Below, one piece after another: positions 37,354 to 46,365 of a DNA stretch of 64,000 nucleotides (position 1 is its first letter; each line of letters opens with the position of its first letter). The DNA is from Tepidimicrobium xylanilyticum. GTDB lineage: Bacteria > Bacillota > Clostridia > Tissierellales > Tepidimicrobiaceae. Location of the stretch: positions 60,565 through 124,564 of the forward strand of contig NZ_FNNG01000009.1 in NCBI RefSeq assembly GCF_900106765.1, written 5' to 3'. Made by a program: the position numbers and the translations under genes. The notes under the pieces are model-generated. The model was not told the DNA's origin. It did no database searches and saw nothing but the letters and a program-made list of their open reading frames with translations.

Positions 37354-37974
37354 TTATTTTTCCACACCATATTTCATTTTATAATAATATATTGCTAGTT
37401 GTGTCCTATCCCTAAGACCTAGCTTATCCAACATATTAGAAATATAGTTTCTAACAGTTCCTTCGCTTAAATATAGTTTTTCTGCAATTTCTTTATTGTT
37501 TAACCCTTCTGCTACTAAAAGAAGGATATCCAATTCCCTTTCCGACAGGTCTGTATCGATATTGTCCCTTTTAGAGTATTTCTTAATATTTGACACAATC
37601 TTTGAATCAAAGACTAGATTTCCCGAGTAAACTGCATTGATGGCTGGAATAATTCCTTTAATATTTTGCTTTAATATGTAGCCTTTACAGCCCAAGGAAA
37701 GGGCTGATCCTATGTATTCATCATCTTGGAAGGTGGTTATAAGCAATATCCTGGCTTCAGGGTTTATTTTTAATATTTCCCTAGTTGCATCTAAGCCGTT
37801 TAACCTTTCCATCCTTATGTCCATAAGCATTAAGTCGGGTTTATATTTTTCATAAAGTTCTACAGCTTGATGGCCATTATAACCGACTGCCAATATCTCT
37901 ATTCCATTGGCTTCTATTATGGTTTTTAAAGATTCTACTACTAAAGGATCATCATCTATAATTATGATATTCAT
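37354..37974 (-). CDS. NarL/LuxR-family response regulator
   Basis: 206 residues. Receiver with IIDDDP (4-9), phospho-acceptor Asp in DLMLMDIRME (about 54) and Lys in GYILKQN (about 104); C-terminal LuxR HTH (LSERELDILLLVAEGLNNKEIAEKLYLSEGTVRNYISNMLDKLG). Follows its histidine kinase by 5 nt on the same strand. Divergent ABC-2 exporter genes are the likely targets, as in LiaRS- or YvfTU-type loci. Confidence 0.94.
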   Translation of the reverse strand: MNIIIIDDDPLVVESLKTIIEANGIEILAVGYNGHQAVELYEKYKPDLMLMDIRMERLNGLDATREILKINPEARILLITTFQDDEYIGSALSLGCKGYILKQNIKGIIPAINAVYSGNLVFDSKIVSNIKKYSKRDNIDTDLSERELDILLLVAEGLNNKEIAEKLYLSEGTVRNYISNMLDKLGLRDRTQLAIYYYKMKYGVEK

Positions 37975-37979
37975 ACCTA

Positions 37980-39026
37980 TTACCCCTTCATTAAAGTTAA
38001 GTGAATTTTAAAGCCCTTATCAAAACTATAATTTACAAATCCATTATATTTATAGGCTATTTCTTTAATAGAAATAAGGCCAATGCCTTTACTTGAAGTT
38101 AAAGTATTCTTATTAAAATTAGTTCCATTATCCTTTATTATTATTGTATAGAATTTTGGCTGGTCTAGTATAGTTACTTTTAATTTGGTTGCATTAGAGT
38201 GTTTGACACAATTGGTAATTCCCTCTCTTACAACTGATAATATATCGAATTTCAAATCATAGCTTAAATCTTCTTCAATTTTATATATAAGCTCTATATT
38301 TAAATTGGGAGTTTCACCACATAGTTTTTCAATTTGTCTTTTTAAATCCAAGGATTCATTATATAGATTATGAATGCTCTTTCTTATATCTTCCATTCCT
38401 CTTTTTAAGGTTTCTTGAAGGATGTCCAATTTTTTCAGAACTCTGTCCTCTGTGGATATAAATTTTAAAGCTTCCACTTGTAATATGCTGCTGCTTATCC
38501 CGTGACCTATTGAATCGTGAAGTTCTCGTGCAATTCTATTCCTCTCAGTAAGTATGGCAATTTGGATATTCTTTTCCCGGTCTATTCTCAACTGTTCATT
38601 ATATTTTTGCAAATAGAGAGTATCCTCCTTTAATTTATCCCGCACTATCTTGTTCTCGTTTAATAGAATATTATGTTCCTTTGTCATGGCTGCCAAATGA
38701 ATTGAGATAATCGAGAATAGAAAATTTATTAATGAAAAATCTATCCAAATTAATGGAAATATCAGCAAAACGTATTTACCATAATCCAAGTACCCATTAT
38801 ATAAGATTAAGGGCAAATAGAATAGGCAATGGGCATTGTAAAAACATAATATTAAAAATAGGGTATAGACTGTTATCTTTATTCTATTGTTAGTAATTAA
38901 ATCTAAAAAGCAAGAAAATATGATACTTATAATAAAATAAAAATGTAAATTATCATTAAGATTAATGCTGAAACTATTATATAAGCAGAGCATCAGGATT
39001 AAGGACTTTTCCCAAAACTTTCTCAT
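37980..39026 (-). CDS. sensor histidine kinase, HisKA_3 type
   Basis: 348 residues. Several N-terminal hydrophobic helices (about 10-110) without a large outside loop, a coiled-coil linker (about 115-160), the HisKA_3 H box ARELHDSIGHGI (His about 170), and an HATPase with REGITNCVKHS N box and DNGTNF. This intramembrane-sensing form usually pairs with NarL-type regulators and an ABC transporter, and both are adjacent. Acts on the regulator encoded just downstream. Confidence 0.92.
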   Translation of the reverse strand: MRKFWEKSLILMLCLYNSFSINLNDNLHFYFIISIIFSCFLDLITNNRIKITVYTLFLILCFYNAHCLFYLPLILYNGYLDYGKYVLLIFPLIWIDFSLINFLFSIISIHLAAMTKEHNILLNENKIVRDKLKEDTLYLQKYNEQLRIDREKNIQIAILTERNRIARELHDSIGHGISSSILQVEALKFISTEDRVLKKLDILQETLKRGMEDIRKSIHNLYNESLDLKRQIEKLCGETPNLNIELIYKIEEDLSYDLKFDILSVVREGITNCVKHSNATKLKVTILDQPKFYTIIIKDNGTNFNKNTLTSSKGIGLISIKEIAYKYNGFVNYSFDKGFKIHLTLMKG

Positions 39027-39198
39027 TGTTGGTTCCCCCTACAGCTAATCTAATTACTAGTTTAATTATACTAATATTTGTTAGTGAATACAATTTTAGC
39101 TATGACATATGTCATACGAAATACTAACTTTATACACTACAAGGAAGGAAATTAAAATTATATAATGGTCTTACCAAAATAGGATAGGAGTGGTTTAA

Positions 39199-40131
39199 AT
39201 GGTAGTAAAGGTTAAAAATTTAGTTAAAAGATATAAGGAAATAATAGCTCTAGACCATTTCAATATGGAAGTAGACGAGGGTGAAGTTTTAGGGCTCCTA
39301 GGACCAAATGGTTGTGGCAAGACGACAGCCATAAACTGTATATTATCCTTGCTAAGTTTTGATAAAGGAGAGATTGAAGTCTTTGGCAAGAAAATGTCTC
39401 CCGATGCATATGACATTAAAAGGCAAATAGGCTTGGTTCCTCAAGAGGTTTCTGTATTTGGAAATTTAACTGTAAGGGAAAATATTGATTATTTTTGCGG
39501 ATTATATATATATGACAAAAATTTAAGGAGACGATTTGTGGATGAAGCCATAGAATTTGTAGATTTAAAGGATTATGTGAAGTTTTATCCTAAAAAATTA
39601 AGCGGTGGGCTAAAAAGGAGATTAAATATTGCCTGCGGAATAGTCCATAAGCCTAAGTTAATCTTTTTAGATGAACCTACCGTTGCAGTAGATGCCCAAA
39701 GTAGGAATTTTATCCTAAATGGAATAAAGCAGTTAAATGAGGAAGGTAGTACCATCATATATACCACTCATTATTTAGAAGAAGCGGAAATGTTATGTAA
39801 AAGGATAATAATAATGGATAATGGCAAGGATTTGGTTTCAGGGACAAAGGAAGAATTAAAAGCCATGATAACTACATCAGAAAAGATAATAGTTAGTTTT
39901 TCTGAAATTCGAGATGAAACGGTTTCAGAGATGAAAAAACTACCTCATGTGATCGATATAGAAAAGGATGGAGACGATTATATGATAAAATTCGAAAACG
40001 GCTTTAACAACTTAACAAATTTACTGGAATTTATTAAGGAAAAGGAATTAACATATACCAAGCTTCACAGCCAACTGCCTACATTAAATGATGTATTTTT
40101 GGAGCTAACTGGAAAGGAGCTTAGGGATTGA
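39199..40131 (+). CDS. ABC transporter ATP-binding protein
   Basis: 310 residues, drug/antibiotic-exporter DRA type. Walker A GPNGCGKTT (about 36-44), signature LSGGLKRR (about 134), Walker B LIFLDEPTVAVD (about 153) and the H loop TTHYLEEAE are intact; a C-terminal extension of about 90 residues is typical of this branch. First gene of a three-gene exporter, 1 nt before the permease, divergent from a NarL-type two-component system that probably controls it. Confidence 0.93.
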   Translation: MVVKVKNLVKRYKEIIALDHFNMEVDEGEVLGLLGPNGCGKTTAINCILSLLSFDKGEIEVFGKKMSPDAYDIKRQIGLVPQEVSVFGNLTVRENIDYFCGLYIYDKNLRRRFVDEAIEFVDLKDYVKFYPKKLSGGLKRRLNIACGIVHKPKLIFLDEPTVAVDAQSRNFILNGIKQLNEEGSTIIYTTHYLEEAEMLCKRIIIMDNGKDLVSGTKEELKAMITTSEKIIVSFSEIRDETVSEMKKLPHVIDIEKDGDDYMIKFENGFNNLTNLLEFIKEKELTYTKLHSQLPTLNDVFLELTGKELRD

Positions 40132-40132
40132 T

Positions 40133-41188
40133 ATGAAAACTCTATTAAGAAATTGTATATATCAGGGAAAAAACCTAATTAGGGAGTTTGGATTTTCATT
40201 TTGGTGTCTAATATATCCAGTAATATTAGCAACTTTTTTTTACTTAGCTTTTAATGGAATGATGGATATAGAACTGGAGGATATCAATATAGGAATAGAA
40301 AAGGGAAATAGAATTGAATCTATATTAGAAGAAATTAAGATATTAAATATTCATAAAGTTTCCCAAGCTGAGGTACAAGAGAAGTTAAACAATGGCGAAA
40401 TCCATGGTTTTATAGATAGTGACTTAAACCTAATGGTAAAAGAATCTGGCATAAATCAAACTATTATAAAGGAAGTAATTGAACAGATAAAGCAGATGGA
40501 AAGGTTAAATAAGCCAATTGAAAACTATGACTTTGAAGCAGACCATATACTGGATAGGAACCAAGAGGCGAATTTAATGGTAATTATATTTTATTCATTA
40601 GTTGCTATGGTTTCCACCTATGGAATCTTTGGAGGTATTACGGTTGTTAGCGTGATTCAGGCAAACTTATCACATATTGGAGTAAGGCTCAATGTTACTC
40701 CATTGAAAAAACATGAATTTCTAATAGCGGGAGTAATAGTGGGATTAGCCTTGAACCTATTTGCCAATGGAATATTGTTCATATTCATTAAGTATGTTTT
40801 AAAGCTAGAATTATTAAATGAGTTTAAATATAGCAGTATTTTTATAATACTAGGCAATCTTTTTGGAACTGCTCTTGGAATGTTTATTGGTGCTTCCAAT
40901 AGAAAAAGTGAAAATGCAAAAATTACAATGGCTGTAGTTATTGTTCTATTCTTTTCCCTTTTATCAGGAATGATGGGACCTAATATTAAAGTAGTTTTGG
41001 ATAAGAATATTCCAATTTTAGGCAGGATAAATCCTATTTCGATTATTAGCAATAATTTATATAGGTTAAATTTATTAGGGAGCACTAGGACCGTTAGAGA
41101 AGGAACCTTAATCCTTTCTTTATATTCAATATTATTTATTTTTTTATCCTACTTATTTTTAAGGAGGCGGGACTATGACAGTATATAA
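40133..41188 (+). CDS. ABC-2 type permease
   Basis: 351 residues with an N-terminal helix (about 19-40), a roughly 130-residue extracellular segment, and five C-terminal helices, the usual ABC2_membrane_3 layout. Overlaps the next permease by 14 nt. Substrate unknown; drug, peptide or lipid export is typical. Confidence 0.88.
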   Translation: MKTLLRNCIYQGKNLIREFGFSFWCLIYPVILATFFYLAFNGMMDIELEDINIGIEKGNRIESILEEIKILNIHKVSQAEVQEKLNNGEIHGFIDSDLNLMVKESGINQTIIKEVIEQIKQMERLNKPIENYDFEADHILDRNQEANLMVIIFYSLVAMVSTYGIFGGITVVSVIQANLSHIGVRLNVTPLKKHEFLIAGVIVGLALNLFANGILFIFIKYVLKLELLNEFKYSSIFIILGNLFGTALGMFIGASNRKSENAKITMAVVIVLFFSLLSGMMGPNIKVVLDKNIPILGRINPISIISNNLYRLNLLGSTRTVREGTLILSLYSILFIFLSYLFLRRRDYDSI

Positions 41189-42302
41189 ATACTTTATTAA
41201 AATGGCGTTAAGGAATAAATGGTTAATTCTTTCTAATACTCTATTATTTTTCTTTTTTGCAATTATTAATACCTCTGGACATATTCAAGAAGAAATGAGC
41301 TTTATTGAAACTAAGTTGAATATTGGGATAATAGATAATAGCAATAGTCCATTGTCCAATAGTTTAAAGGATTATTTGGAATCGAAAAACAATATAATAG
41401 ATGTTTCGCCGGAAGAGGAGATTATAAGGGAGCAGATTTTTTTGCAAATAGTAGATGCTGTAGTAGTAATACCGGAGGAGTTTGAAGAGAAGGTAGTAAG
41501 CAAGGAAAAAGTCATTGAGGTTTACAGGGACGATAGAAAAGCTGAATCCATACAAATAGAACATCAGATTGAAAAATTTCTTCTATTTGCCAATGCTACC
41601 CATGAGGAAGGGAAATTTGATCTCAATGCTGTAAAATCGGCATTAAGCGAAAAGGTTAATGTTAACATGATAAGGGATGGCAGTAGGGGGATAGACAAAG
41701 GGACTAACGAGTGGTTTAGATATTATTTTAACTTTACCGCTTATGTAACCATAGCATGTTATATTTCTGTTATAGGGTTGGTGATGGCTGATTTCAATGA
41801 ATATAATATTGAGAATAGAAGGAAAATCTCCTCAAAGCGGTTTTTAAGGTTTAATAAGGAATTATATTTAGGTCAATTATCATTGGCTGGTATTATTACA
41901 TTCATATTTATACTAGGAAGCATTATTATAAAGGGAAAATATATAAGGGAAATAAACTTTAATATCTACCTTGTTAATACTATAGTTTTTTCCTTTTCCA
42001 TTTTGTGTCTTACATTTTTAATAAACAACATTACCCGAAATAAATTTGTAATAAACTGCCTATCTGTAGTATTGTCTTTAGGTACCTCTTTCATATCAGG
42101 GGTAATGGTGCCTCAACAGTTTTTAGGAGATAAGGTTTTGACCTTAGCTAAGTTTTTTCCCACTTACTATTTTGTGAGGATAAATGATATGCAGACTAGC
42201 TCATTATTAGGTGTAAAAAATGATATATTCATGCAATTGCTATTTGGCCTAGCCTTTTTACTAGTGGGGCTATATTTATCTAAAACGGCTCAAGAAGTCT
42301 AA
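41175..42302 (+). CDS. ABC-2 type permease, second subunit
   Basis: 375 residues with the same topology as its neighbour: N-terminal helix (about 15-33), long extracellular loop, then helices from about 190 (YYFNFTAYVTIACYISVIGLVM) and a FISGVMVPQQFLGD segment near the end that is typical of the ABC2 family. The two permeases likely form a heterodimer with the ATPase encoded at 39199-40131. Confidence 0.88.
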   Translation: MTVYKYFIKMALRNKWLILSNTLLFFFFAIINTSGHIQEEMSFIETKLNIGIIDNSNSPLSNSLKDYLESKNNIIDVSPEEEIIREQIFLQIVDAVVVIPEEFEEKVVSKEKVIEVYRDDRKAESIQIEHQIEKFLLFANATHEEGKFDLNAVKSALSEKVNVNMIRDGSRGIDKGTNEWFRYYFNFTAYVTIACYISVIGLVMADFNEYNIENRRKISSKRFLRFNKELYLGQLSLAGIITFIFILGSIIIKGKYIREINFNIYLVNTIVFSFSILCLTFLINNITRNKFVINCLSVVLSLGTSFISGVMVPQQFLGDKVLTLAKFFPTYYFVRINDMQTSSLLGVKNDIFMQLLFGLAFLLVGLYLSKTAQEV

Positions 42303-42371
42303 TTATAGTTGAGTTTTATTTTTCCTATGCTTATAATAAAAGTGGAATTAAACTGATTAGAGGGTGAATAT

Positions 42372-42857
42372 ATGTCCCATGTAAAAACTAATGCCATGAG
42401 GATTTTAGATAGCAATAATATAAAATATAGCATAATTACTTATGATACTAAGGATAAAAATATAGATGGACTTTCTGTTGCCAAAAAAATAAATAGAAAA
42501 CCGGAAGAGGTATTTAAAACATTGGTAACTCAAGGAAATACCGGCCAGTTATATGTATTTATAATTCCCGTAGCGGAAGAATTGAACTTGAAAAAGGCTG
42601 CAAGGGTTTCTGGAGAAAAGAAGCTTGATATGATTCCCGTTAAGGATATACCTAAATACACAGGTTATGTACGAGGAGGCTGTTCCCCTATAGGCATGAA
42701 AAAGGCATATCCAACCTTTATCCATGAGTCAGCTATGCAGCTAGACACTATAATTGTAAGTGGGGGTAAAATTGGAGTACAAATTGAGTTAAATCCAAGG
42801 GATTTGCAGCTAATAACTGGAGCAAAAATTCAAAAGTTCATAAAACTGCGTGAATAA
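42372..42857 (+). CDS. ybaK: Cys-tRNA(Pro)/Cys-tRNA(Cys) deacylase YbaK
   Basis: 161 residues. YbaK/EbsC domain with KTLVTQGNTGQLYVFIIPVAEELNLKKAAR (about 45-75) including the catalytic-lysine region, and GYVRGGCSPIGMKKAYPTFI (about 96-115). Hydrolyses mischarged Cys-tRNA(Pro). ATG 42372 after GAGGGTGA. Single gene with its own terminator just before the glutamate-cysteine ligase pair. Confidence 0.93.
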   Translation: MSHVKTNAMRILDSNNIKYSIITYDTKDKNIDGLSVAKKINRKPEEVFKTLVTQGNTGQLYVFIIPVAEELNLKKAARVSGEKKLDMIPVKDIPKYTGYVRGGCSPIGMKKAYPTFIHESAMQLDTIIVSGGKIGVQIELNPRDLQLITGAKIQKFIKLRE

Positions 42858-42882
42858 TCTTATAGACCAAAGTAAAAGTTTT

Positions 42883-42920
42883 AAGTAGCTTAACGAAAAA
42901 ATTAAGCTACTTTATTTTTA
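42883..42920 (+). terminator. intrinsic terminator
   Basis: Stem AAGTAGCTTA (42883-42892) / TAAGCTACTT (42903-42912) then a T-rich tail; ends the ybaK transcript. Confidence 0.85.
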
Positions 42921-43001
42921 ATATCTAACAAAATGGGTATTTGAATATTAGATTATCCAAATACTATTAGTATAGCAGGAAGTAGAGAGGAGATATTGAA
43001 A

Positions 43002-44327
43002 GTGGACTATAATAAACAGATAAGGGAGATAGCAAGCTATTTTAAAGCCAATGAAAAATCTAAGGAAGATTTCAAAATAGGAATGGAGTTTGAACATTTT
43101 GTAATAGACAAAGAAAGCCTAGAGACCATTTCCTATTATGGAGAAAGTGGAGTAGAAGAGACACTTAAGGAGTTGGAGAAGCATGGGTGGAATGGGGAAG
43201 ATGAAGGAGAGTACTTATTAAGTCTAAGGAATGGGAACAAGGTAATTACATTGGAGCCTGGGAGCCAACTGGAATTTAGCGTTAAACCTCAGAAGAATAT
43301 TGAGGATTTAGAAAAGGAGTATATGGAGTTTCTTAACCAGATAATTCCCATTCTGGATAGGAAAAATCAGGGTTTAATAGCTATTGGGTATCATCCTGTA
43401 ACTAGGATTGACCAAATAAAACTACTACCTAAAAAAAGATATGATTATATGTTTGAATACTTTAAGACTAAAGGAACCCATGCCCATAATATGATGAAGG
43501 GAACTGCTTCATTACAGGTAGCCATAGATTATAAATCTGAAAAGGACTATATTAAAAAGTTTAAGGTAGCCAATGCATTGTCTCCCGTACTTTATGCCAT
43601 GTTTGATAATGGATATTATTTTGAAGGGAAAAGATGGGATAGGTTTGGATTAAGGGCCTATATTTGGGAAAATTGTGATAAGGATAGATCTGGAATAGTC
43701 AAAGGGACCTTCGATGAGGACTTTGGTTATAATAAATATGCTGAATACATCCTAAATGGTCCACCCATATTTATAGATGATGGGAAGAGGATGTATTATA
43801 CGGGAAATAAACTGGTTAAGGAAATATTCGATCCCGACAATTATTCCATTGAAGAGTTGGAACATATTCTCACAATGTTCTTTCCAGATGTAAGGACCAA
43901 AAAATATATAGAAATACGAATGATGGATTCTGTACCTTATCCATTGAATTTTGCTGCACTTGCACTAATAAAGGGCATTTTTTATAATGAGAAAAACTTA
44001 GATGAAATCTATAAATATATAAAAGATATAAACATGGATGATGTGGTAAAGGCTAAAATGAGCATATTTGAAAAGGGTTTGGAAGGACAATTTAAGAATA
44101 GGTCCATATATGAAATGGGGAGTAAGATTATCAAGATGGCCAAAGATGGATTGGACTCAGACGAGAAGAAATATATTCTACCCTTGGAGAGCATGTTTAA
44201 CGAAAGGAAGAATCCCTATAGGGTAATTGAAGAAAAGGAACAGCTAGGGAGAAAGGAATCAGTAAACTGGTGTATATTAAACCATTTAATAGGGGGAAAT
44301 AGATATGGATGGACTAAGTGTAACTAA
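43002..44327 (+). CDS. glutamate-cysteine ligase, GCS2 family
   Basis: 441 residues. N-terminal GMEFEHFVID (about 29-38) and LEPGSQLEFSVKP (about 87-99) are the GCS2 family glutamate and metal-binding segments; GTHAHNMMKGTASLQVAIDY (about 157) and RMMDSVPYPLNFA (about 308) follow. Joins glutamate to cysteine, or a related amine, through gamma-glutamyl phosphate. A TTG at 42996 lies only 3 nt after GGAG, so GTG 43002 (9 nt) is preferred. Overlaps the next gene, an ATP-grasp ligase, by 23 nt, so the products should act in sequence. Confidence 0.88.
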   Translation: MDYNKQIREIASYFKANEKSKEDFKIGMEFEHFVIDKESLETISYYGESGVEETLKELEKHGWNGEDEGEYLLSLRNGNKVITLEPGSQLEFSVKPQKNIEDLEKEYMEFLNQIIPILDRKNQGLIAIGYHPVTRIDQIKLLPKKRYDYMFEYFKTKGTHAHNMMKGTASLQVAIDYKSEKDYIKKFKVANALSPVLYAMFDNGYYFEGKRWDRFGLRAYIWENCDKDRSGIVKGTFDEDFGYNKYAEYILNGPPIFIDDGKRMYYTGNKLVKEIFDPDNYSIEELEHILTMFFPDVRTKKYIEIRMMDSVPYPLNFAALALIKGIFYNEKNLDEIYKYIKDINMDDVVKAKMSIFEKGLEGQFKNRSIYEMGSKIIKMAKDGLDSDEKKYILPLESMFNERKNPYRVIEEKEQLGRKESVNWCILNHLIGGNRYGWTKCN

Positions 44328-45633
44328 GGAATATATAGATATAATAAAAAGACATCCTGAAAAATATTATAAAGATTATTTAAGAACTGTAGAAGAAGTA
44401 GCAAAGTCTAATGCAAAGTACAAGGGGAAACCAATACCATTTTTGTATCAGCCTATGTTTTTTACCGAAGAGGATATTGAAAGATTTAAAAATTTAACGA
44501 TGCTCATTACATCCATAACCAATAAAGTAACCAATAAGTACTTAGAATCACCCCAATATAGAAGGAAATTTAAGTATCCAAAATTGTTAGAAGAGCTTAT
44601 ATTGAATAACCCAGGTTATGATATAAATGTTCCTATAGGAAGATTTGACTTATTCTATGGAGGAGACGAGTTCAAATTTATAGAAATTAATACTGATGGC
44701 ACCTCTGGTATGAATGAGGACAATATTTTTTCTAACATACTATTGGAAAGTCAGTCCATGAAGATAATGAAGGAAAGGTATGACATTTCCTATTTTGAAT
44801 TGGTTGATAGCTGGGTTGAGGAAAGCTTAAGAATATATGATAAATTTAGTAAAAAGGTTGATAAGCCCAACATAGCCATTGTTGACTTTATAGAAAGTGG
44901 GATTACTGCTGAATTTGAAACCTTTAAGAAAGCCTATATCAAAAAGGGCTATAATGCAGTAATTGCAGATCCAAAGGACCTAAAATATATAGATGGAAAA
45001 CTCTATTATGAAGACATGAGGATAGACCTTATATATAGGAGAATAGTTACAGCAGAATTTATTGAAAAGGCCGATGAAATTCCAGATTTAATACAGGCCT
45101 ATAAAGATGGTGTAGTTTGTTCAATAGGTTCTTTAAGGTCTCAGATAATGCATAATAAGATCATATTTAAAATACTCCATGATGAAGAAACCCTTGAATT
45201 TCTTTCAGAGGAAGAGAGAAATCTTATAAAAAACCATGTACCTTTTACAGAGGAATTTGGCGGCGATGATAGGGTATTCAATAGGGTTTTAATGAATAAG
45301 GATAGATATATAATTAAGCCTATAGACTCTTACGCATCTCAAGGAGTTCATGCTGGTAGGGATTACACCCAAGAGGAGTGGGAAGAAATATTAAAAGACT
45401 CTTGGAACAAGGATTACCTATTTCAGGAGTTCATAGCCCCATATACTAGGCCCTTTGTTCAATTTGAAGACGGAGAGCTTAAGGTTAGGGATTTTAAACT
45501 TAATATTGGAGTTTATATGTATAACGGAAAGTTTGCAGGAGCATATACTAGGATTAGCAGAGAAAATATAATATTTGGAAGGGAAGGATACTTTTCCATC
45601 CCCAGCATGCTGGTAAAAGAAAAGGCACTTTAG
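44305..45633 (+). CDS. ATP-grasp peptide ligase, glutathionylspermidine-synthase-like
   Basis: 442 residues. The segment FKFIEINTDGTSGMNEDNIF (about 120-139) resembles the acidic EYNADTPT-type loop of glutathionylspermidine synthases, and IIKPIDSYASQGVHAGRD (about 333-350) plus LFQEFIAPYTRP (about 373-384) form the ATP-binding part of a permuted ATP-grasp. No amidase half is present. It overlaps the glutamate-cysteine ligase gene, so its natural substrate should be gamma-glutamylcysteine or a similar dipeptide, joined to glycine, an amine or another amino acid. It has no resemblance I can see to standard GshB. Confidence 0.75.
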   Translation: MDGLSVTKEYIDIIKRHPEKYYKDYLRTVEEVAKSNAKYKGKPIPFLYQPMFFTEEDIERFKNLTMLITSITNKVTNKYLESPQYRRKFKYPKLLEELILNNPGYDINVPIGRFDLFYGGDEFKFIEINTDGTSGMNEDNIFSNILLESQSMKIMKERYDISYFELVDSWVEESLRIYDKFSKKVDKPNIAIVDFIESGITAEFETFKKAYIKKGYNAVIADPKDLKYIDGKLYYEDMRIDLIYRRIVTAEFIEKADEIPDLIQAYKDGVVCSIGSLRSQIMHNKIIFKILHDEETLEFLSEEERNLIKNHVPFTEEFGGDDRVFNRVLMNKDRYIIKPIDSYASQGVHAGRDYTQEEWEEILKDSWNKDYLFQEFIAPYTRPFVQFEDGELKVRDFKLNIGVYMYNGKFAGAYTRISRENIIFGREGYFSIPSMLVKEKAL

Positions 45634-45658
45634 CAAAAGCTTGCTAAGGTGCCTTTTT
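45621..45658 (+). terminator. intrinsic terminator
   Basis: A 16-bp stem with one G-U pair (45621-45636 and 45641-45656, loop AAGC) followed by T-rich sequence; ends the ligase pair. Confidence 0.92.
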
Positions 45659-45864
45659 ATGCTTTACATGGATAGAATTCCTCTATCGACACCTGTATTG
45701 CTAATGTTGACAATTGACTTAAAATACATTAGTATTAAATTTGTAATAAATTAAATTTTCATAATAATCATAAAGCAAATATTAACTGCAACATTGAATG
45801 AGAAGGCAGCATAATTGTAATTGGCTGTCTATTTTTGAATAGGACATATAAAGGAGGTTAGGAA

Positions 45865-46350
45865 ATGGAATTTGCATTTGATTGGGAGGCAAACGAGGAA
45901 AAGATTAAAGATTTAAAAGTTTTCATGCGAGAAAACAAAGGGAAAAAGGGCCTTTTAATGTCGGTACTGCATAAAGCTCAGGAATCATTCGGCTATCTTC
46001 CCATTGAAGTCCAAAAGTTAATTTCTCAAGAGCTTAAAATCCCCCTATCCGAAATTTATGGAGTAGCAACCTTCTATTCTCAATTCTCTCTCATACCCAA
46101 AGGGGAATATAAAATCGGTGTGTGTTTAGGTACAGCCTGCTATGTAAAGGGTTCTCAGGAGATATTGGACAAGTTAAAAGAAGTATTAGGAATAGACGTG
46201 GGACAAACTACGCCCGATAGAAAATTTTCCATTGATGCCACTAGATGTTTAGGGGCTTGTGGATTAGCTCCAGTATTGACTGTTAACGAAGATGTATACG
46301 GTAAGTTAAAGCCCGACGATGTAGAAGAGATTATAGAAAAGTATAGATAA
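45865..46350 (+). CDS. NuoE-like [2Fe-2S] thioredoxin-fold subunit of bifurcating formate dehydrogenase
   Basis: 161 residues. Carries a four-Cys [2Fe-2S] site: CLGTACYVKG (Cys about 92 and 97) and RCLGACGLAP (Cys about 133 and 137). Also called HydC, HylC or NADH dehydrogenase subunit E; it passes electrons within the diaphorase. ATG 45865 follows AAAGGAGG. First gene of the fdh cluster and in the same order as in hylCBA-fdhF2-type loci described for purinolytic clostridia. Confidence 0.93.
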   Translation: MEFAFDWEANEEKIKDLKVFMRENKGKKGLLMSVLHKAQESFGYLPIEVQKLISQELKIPLSEIYGVATFYSQFSLIPKGEYKIGVCLGTACYVKGSQEILDKLKEVLGIDVGQTTPDRKFSIDATRCLGACGLAPVLTVNEDVYGKLKPDDVEEIIEKYR

Positions 46351-46365
46351 TTCGGAGGTGGTAAT

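Noticed and set aside
45781..45840. GGCAGC/GGCTGTC hairpin as an attenuator before the fdh cluster
   Set aside because: The stem is only about five base pairs with a poor T-run; not strong enough to list as a regulatory RNA.
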